This document shows, one piece after another, positions 6,754 to 10,441 of a DNA stretch of 10,441 nt. Made by a program: the position numbers and the translations under genes. The DNA comes from Euperipatoides rowelli (lineage: Eukaryota; Onychophora; Udeonychophora; Euonychophora; Peripatopsidae), in the NCBI GenBank assembly GCA_003024985.2, contig PXIH01S0058293.1, one strand, 5' to 3'. Numbering within the stretch: the first letter of the stretch is position 1; each line of letters opens with the position of its first letter. Below the pieces are notes generated by a model, which was given only the letters and a program-made list of their open reading frames with translations, was not told where the DNA came from and did not search any database.

Positions 6754-7357
6754 ATCTCACCGGCCCTTTGAGGTGCTTCACTCTGACTTGTGCGGTCCCA
6801 TTTTGCCAACCAGTCTAGGAGGCAACAAGTATGCTCTGTATATAATAGACGATTTCTTTGGATATAGTACTATATACATGCTAACGACTAAAGATCAGAC
6901 ACAATCAAGGATCCGAGAATTCATAGAACATGGCATTAATCTATACCAGAGAAGACCAAAGGCTTTCATCAGGGATGGAGGTGGGGAGTACACTGCAATC
7001 AAGAGATGGACAATTACTTTAAAGAGAAGGGGATCAAACACCTGGTCACACTGCCCCACAACCCTCAGGAGAATGGGAAATCAGAGAGACACAATATCTC
7101 TCTCATGGAACAGGACTCTACTCCAACAGTCTAAGCTCCCAAAATCACTTTGGGGTGAAATGGCACTCACTTCAGCATATTTACTGAACCGTGTATGCCA
7201 AAATGGCAAATCTCATACTCCATACGAATTATGGACCAATAAAAAAACGCATTTACAATATTTAAAGTTGATTGGCTCCGAATGCTACTTCTACAACCAC
7301 AAGCCACATAAGCAAAAATTGGAGGACCGGGCAATACAGGAAGTAATAGTGGGATAA
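6704..7357 (+). pseudogene. Copia integrase catalytic core (DDE) remnant
   Basis: Integrase would insert the element cDNA into the genome. Frame 2 carries RPFEVLHSDLCGPI with the first catalytic Asp (6785-6787), then YALYIIDDF and FIRDGGGEYT with the second Asp (6974-6976). About 20 codons later the recognisable sequence moves to frame 1 (about 7036-7110), where NPQENGKSER supplies the catalytic Glu (7084-7086). It returns to frame 2 with LPKSLWGEMALTSAYLLNR and TPYELW. The spacing between the second Asp and Glu is about 36 residues, as expected for D,D-35-E. The two frameshifts compensate each other, so the 217-codon open frame passes through a garbled section. TAA at 7355-7357 interrupts it. 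Confidence 0.88.
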
Positions 7358-7705
7358 GGCCTCAGCGAACAATTTTCCAGAATATGGAGACCCTCAGATA
7401 ATAAAATATACATATGTAGAAGTGTTACATTTCATCTAGAGAAGTGCCCTTTCTCCAGTCATGAGCCCACATCAGAAGATACTTACTTGAAAGAACTTCC
7501 ATAACCACAGGTAAATGCAGAACCAGAACCCACCCCAGAAGCAAGTGAAGACAATGAGAAAAGACGACTGACCAGAAGTAACCGAGGAATGCCACCCAGG
7601 GTACTCACCTATGGTAAAGAGGCACAACCTGAATATCAAAAGCAAGATTGGTTTACAGACCACCATTACCATAAAGAAGACCCCGATGCAGACCATGGAC
7701 ATTAA
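7358..7705 (+). pseudogene. Copia integrase C-terminal region and terminal pol tail
   Basis: Frame 2 remains readable from the stop at 7355 to TAA 7703-7705, with one internal TAA at 7502-7504. The first part (FSRIWRPSDNKIYICRSVTF) is the integrase C-terminal block seen in copia elements (Y-R-x-W-x-P followed by SR-x-V-x-F). It is followed by an acidic, Pro/Glu-rich stretch and by RRLTRSNRGMPPRVLTYG, the basic linker that in copia elements leads into reverse transcriptase. About 30 more residues, rich in His and Asp, end at the polypurine tract. The RT palm (YVDDM-type motif) and RNase H are missing. The final stretch might be the tail of the original pol after an in-frame deletion, or a novel end. 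Confidence 0.75.
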
Positions 7706-7713
7706 GGGGGGAG
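7704..7713 (+). promoter_or_regulatory. Polypurine tract of the copia element
   Basis: AAGGGGGGAG directly abuts the TGTTG start of the 3' LTR. This purine run resists RNase H and primes plus-strand cDNA synthesis. It overlaps the last pol stop codon (TAA 7703-7705), a common compact arrangement in copia elements. It looks intact. Confidence 0.92.
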
Positions 7714-8512
7714 TGTTGAAAAATGACAATTATTTAATTACCCATTAGAACACTAAATAAATTATTTTCTTTAATTTTCACATTAATGCCCTTGTCCAAA
7801 GTCGATAACAAGGTAATTTTTTTGGATCATATTATTTTTATAATAATGTTTCCTATGACTAAAGTATACCTCTTGTAATTTCTATCCGTTGTATAAATTT
7901 ACATTTGTTTAATTAAAACTTACCTGTAAATTACTAGTCATACTTAGACCTAGACAAACAATCTTATCCCGGTCTATTTCACGATGTAACAAACATGTTA
8001 GTAATATTGATATTTACAGTTATTTGTTTTCAAGTGCTTGTTTATCTCCACATATTTTCCTTAGTCAATGTATCTGAAACATGATCTATTTTTCATACTA
8101 ATATGTTTTGCTGCCCTAAGTGAATGCCGTCTTACCTTTACATTATGACTCTTTGCCATGTAGACATAGTGCCCATGACCGATACCAGCATAAAGGAGTT
8201 GCCACAACATTCAATACTGTGTTGATCTTATTCTTGATTTTAATTTCTCAAATTTATTTATTTAGTCAGACAAAAGTTATTGAGTTATTATTTTGATATT
8301 ATTGCCCACTCAGGGATTATAACCTTAAATCACTCAAATAATAATATCCATTTACTTTGTTAATCATCTCACTACCACTTTTGTTTCTTCTCAGCGTGAT
8401 AGTGTTGCATTCTGGTACATTGTTCATTGTTACAAGTTTTTTTCAAGTCACGATGTAGCTGCATAAGCCGCCATGACACTTTTCGATTAAACAAGTATGT
8501 AATCGAATGAAT

Positions 8513-8534
8513 ATAATCTTTTATGAAAGATTAT
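8513..8534. repeat. Small hairpin conserved in both LTRs (3' copy)
   Basis: This is the same 9-bp stem and 4-base loop as at 3876-3897 in the 5' LTR, unchanged in sequence. Confidence 0.5.
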
Positions 8535-9578
8535 GAGGTAAAACAAATGTATAATACTGTTAATTATTTGTTTTGATAACTTCTGAAGGTAGATTGAATT
8601 CATTTATATTGATTCGTATTCTATTAATGTAAGCGCATTTCAAAGATGTAATAGTAAAACACGTTTTAGCAAAGTATTCACCTTAGTTATATTATTATTC
8701 ATTTTCACTGGGGCTTGCGTTTAAAAGTCATTGAGTATTAACATCGCTTAAATGATCGATACTGTAAAGCGCTGGAATTGTGAAATCTACTTATATCTAA
8801 TAGTAATCGTCTAATCACGTTAGAATCGTTCGACCCTGAGAATTTAGTATTGAAAGACATACTGTGTATTATTCAAGTAGGCTGAGAGTTCTGAACCATA
8901 TTATCTCCTGTTGATATATTAAATGTACATAATCATTTATGTTCGAAATAAATATATTTTATTTTAGTGTAAGTCAAATTCAGTATACAGTATTTGCCAG
9001 TAAGAGGCTCCTACCGCCTACAATCTATTTGACCTATTGTTGCTGTACCAATACAATTACCTTTTTAAATAGTGTACAAAATGAAGAACGATATATAATT
9101 CTACTACTACTGTATTTAAATGTTGGCACATATTTCAAGACAACATTAGCTATTATTAATGGTGATTCAGGTATTATGGATACATTACCCAAATAACTTA
9201 GTAGTCAAATATACATATATTGATATAACATGTGAGACAAACATCATCCATGAGAAGGCATTGAATATGACCATAGTACATTTTTGTTATTCTTCACATT
9301 ATCCCATAAAAAACATCGTCTTGTTCCTAGTTTATTCATCTTTTTCAAATCTTTGTGTACTATACAAATACTCATTTCATTTGTATAAGAATAAACACCA
9401 ACTAACAGTGTACATATTATTGATCTGCGATATAATAAATTTGTTTATACTTTTGAATACAGTGTTTTCCTTTTAATTCATACATTTCAATCAGGTATAT
9501 CACAATCTGATATTGTACAAAATCAGTTCTGTCATTAAGTAAAGTGACATAATTTTGCATCAGACAGTAGCCACATTT

Positions 9579-9586
9579 TATATAAA
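9579..9586 (+). promoter_or_regulatory. Candidate TATA box in the 3' LTR
   Basis: TATATAAA lies at the position equivalent to 5126-5133 in the 5' LTR. In this copy it could direct transcription out into the flanking DNA, though nothing recognisable lies downstream. Confidence 0.3.
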
Positions 9587-9687
9587 ACTATACCTACCAC
9601 ATTACCCTTCTGTTCTCTTGTTTGTTCACGCTTTCTTGTGCTTATTTGGCCAAGTTAACATCATCCACCCCTGGCCAATAACCAATA

Positions 9688-9692
9688 GTGAT
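9688..9692. repeat. Right 5-bp target-site duplication (GTGAT) of the copia element
   Basis: This is an exact copy of 3064-3068. It follows the LTR end directly and supports a single intact transposition event, not a recombinant element. Confidence 0.9.
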
Positions 9693-10354
9693 AATTACAG
9701 CAATGTAAAGAAAGATTGAGTACACCAATTAAGATTTTTAATAAAATTTCTTTATTATGGTGATTGAAAATAAATAATTTTTTTAAATTTTTTTAAAGTT
9801 TGAGGTAAAAATCTTGGTCTTCAGCACTAGTATTTCAGTGTTGAGGGTTTGGATTTCTCTGCTCTTGCAACCCATTATATTTTTTATTTAAGACTTTGTG
9901 GTCCAATGCACTCACTGACTCAAAAATCTCTGGACTTCCAATGACTCTTATTGGCTGTAAGCCACCGGATGTTCAGGAGCGGCCGTCTTCTGCGAGGCAG
10001 AAGTGGGTGGTTTTTATTTAAAATACATAGGTTTCAATTGGATACGTAACACTGGAAATTGTGGTGCTTTGCTGTGTTCGTATTGATTTTCAGTTGTTTT
10101 TGATCAAAAAAAATATAGAGCTTGCTTTAAAAATTGTCACGGTGACAAGCAGTGGTTTATTTTTTTTAAAGCACGTAGTTTTGCATGAGATTCACCAAAC
10201 ACAACACTAGCTGATGGCGGCGGTATCTTTCTATTTATGGCCTAGAAATTATTTTTGCATTGCAAACCAAAAGAAACAGTAATTATTTGGCTTATTTATT
10301 TGAAAAAAAAAATGTAACAAACAAACTAAATTATCAACACAAGAGGTTATATAT

Positions 10355-10378
10355 ACAAATACAAATACAAATACAAAT
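10355..10378. repeat. (ACAAAT)4 microsatellite
   Basis: There are four perfect copies of ACAAAT, preceded by ATAT and followed by AT. On the minus strand this reads (ATTTGT)4, a form of simple tail found at the 3' ends of some non-LTR retrotransposons and SINEs. Confidence 0.85.
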
Positions 10379-10383
10379 ATGTC

Positions 10384-10418
10384 GGACAACAACAGACTAT
10401 AGTCCAGCGAGGTTGTCC
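10384..10418 (-). repeat. Hairpin next to the microsatellite, possible SINE/LINE 3' end on the minus strand
   Basis: GGACAAC (10384-10390) pairs with GTTGTCC (10412-10418), and the region between contains the palindrome GACTATAGTC (10395-10404). On the minus strand this structure immediately precedes the (ATTTGT)4 tail, which resembles a stem-loop plus simple-repeat tail of a non-LTR retroelement running in from beyond the window. No family can be named from so short a piece. Confidence 0.3.
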
Positions 10419-10441
10419 CTAGTCCTAATCTATTTTTTTTT

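Larger units (their letters stand above)
3069..9687 (+). mobile_element. Ty1/Copia LTR retrotransposon, structurally complete but lacking RT/RNase H
   Basis: The 6619-bp element has two LTRs (3069-5234 and 7714-9687), a primer binding site directly after the first, a polypurine tract directly before the second, and a perfect GTGAT target-site duplication. The 2479-bp interior encodes degraded gag, zinc knuckle, protease and integrase in copia order (PR before IN). After the integrase C-terminal region there is no sequence resembling reverse transcriptase or RNase H; the reading frame goes on to a TAA inside the polypurine tract. The interior looks clearly richer in G+C than the LTRs. With about 2 kb each, the LTRs account for over 60% of the element, against roughly 0.3 kb each in Drosophila copia. 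The copy is defective and must have been mobilised in trans, or must have lost RT after insertion. Confidence 0.93.
7714..9687 (+). repeat. 3' LTR of the copia element (1974 bp)
   Basis: It starts TGTTG, like the 5' LTR, but ends CAATA instead of CAACA, so a single change at 9686 has damaged the terminal CA. It lacks the 58-base hairpin and several other blocks found in the 5' LTR. It carries about 50 net extra bases at 8991-9060, where the 5' LTR has only 20 (4381-4400). Open frames at 8939-9196 and 9159-9476 have no counterpart in the 5' LTR and are not genes. Confidence 0.93.
9693..10441. other. Non-coding flank downstream of the copia element
   Basis: No coding frame of note is present. 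The stretch is AT-rich with long T and A runs (around 9778-9797 and 10108-10114). It contains two short perfect hairpins: CTTCTGC/GCAGAAG at 9987-10003 and TTGTCAC/GTGACAA at 10134-10148. A locally GC-richer patch lies around 9960-10010. It ends with a hexanucleotide tract and hairpin described separately. Part of it may be the continuation of whatever sequence the copia element interrupted. Confidence 0.55.

Noticed and set aside
7358-7703. Reverse transcriptase hidden in the terminal pol segment
   Set aside because: I looked in all + strand frames for a YxDD-type motif and other RT blocks and found none. The segment of about 115 codons is also far too short for RT plus RNase H.
8939-9476. 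Two overlapping open frames in the 3' LTR
   Set aside because: The aligned region of the 5' LTR does not keep them open, and the translations are low-complexity and hydrophobic. An LTR-encoded gene should be shared by both copies.
10210-10247. Short ATG-initiated frame starting at GATGGCGGCGG
   Set aside because: It ends after about ten codons and has no supporting context for a gene or exon.

Overview
This is an AT-rich, gene-poor stretch of what looks like an invertebrate animal genome, quite possibly an arthropod. The assignment rests on the transposon types and on a copia-style primer site; there is no host gene in the window to confirm it. No cellular protein-coding gene, tRNA or rRNA was found. 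Everything recognisable is derived from retrotransposons.

Layout: (1) 1-863 is non-coding AT-rich flank with short direct and inverted repeats. (2) 864 to about 2530 is a decayed, 5'-truncated Ty3/Gypsy retrotransposon on the + strand. It holds the end of reverse transcriptase, RNase H, the integrase zinc finger, part of the integrase core and a C-terminal tail, spread over several reading frames. It has no gag, protease or RT catalytic centre. A purine-rich tract at 2871-2884 may be its polypurine tract. (3) 3069-9687 is a structurally complete but coding-defective Ty1/Copia element on the + strand. It is flanked by a perfect 5-bp target-site duplication (GTGAT at 3064-3068 and 9688-9692). 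It has two very long LTRs (3069-5234, 2166 bp; 7714-9687, 1974 bp), a primer binding site at 5235-5248 complementary to the anticodon arm of initiator tRNA-Met (the Drosophila copia arrangement), and a polypurine tract at 7704-7713. (4) 9693-10441 is non-coding flank ending in an (ACAAAT)4 tract and a hairpin that may be the 3' end of a minus-strand SINE or LINE.

The copia internal region is only 2479 bp. It encodes remnants of gag, a degenerate zinc knuckle, protease and integrase in the usual order. The integrase C-terminal tail then stays in one frame (one stop at 7502) to a terminal TAA inside the polypurine tract. Reverse transcriptase and RNase H are absent. The element therefore resembles a non-autonomous copia derivative with LTRs nearly as long as its interior. 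The present copy is also inactivated by stops, frameshifts and changed active-site residues. The two LTRs differ by roughly 5-6% substitutions where I compared them by eye, plus several large indels. One LTR carries a 69-nt perfect hairpin that the other lacks. The insertion is therefore old.

The copia element lies just downstream of the gypsy remnant, possibly inside that element's 3' LTR, which would make this a nested-transposon island.
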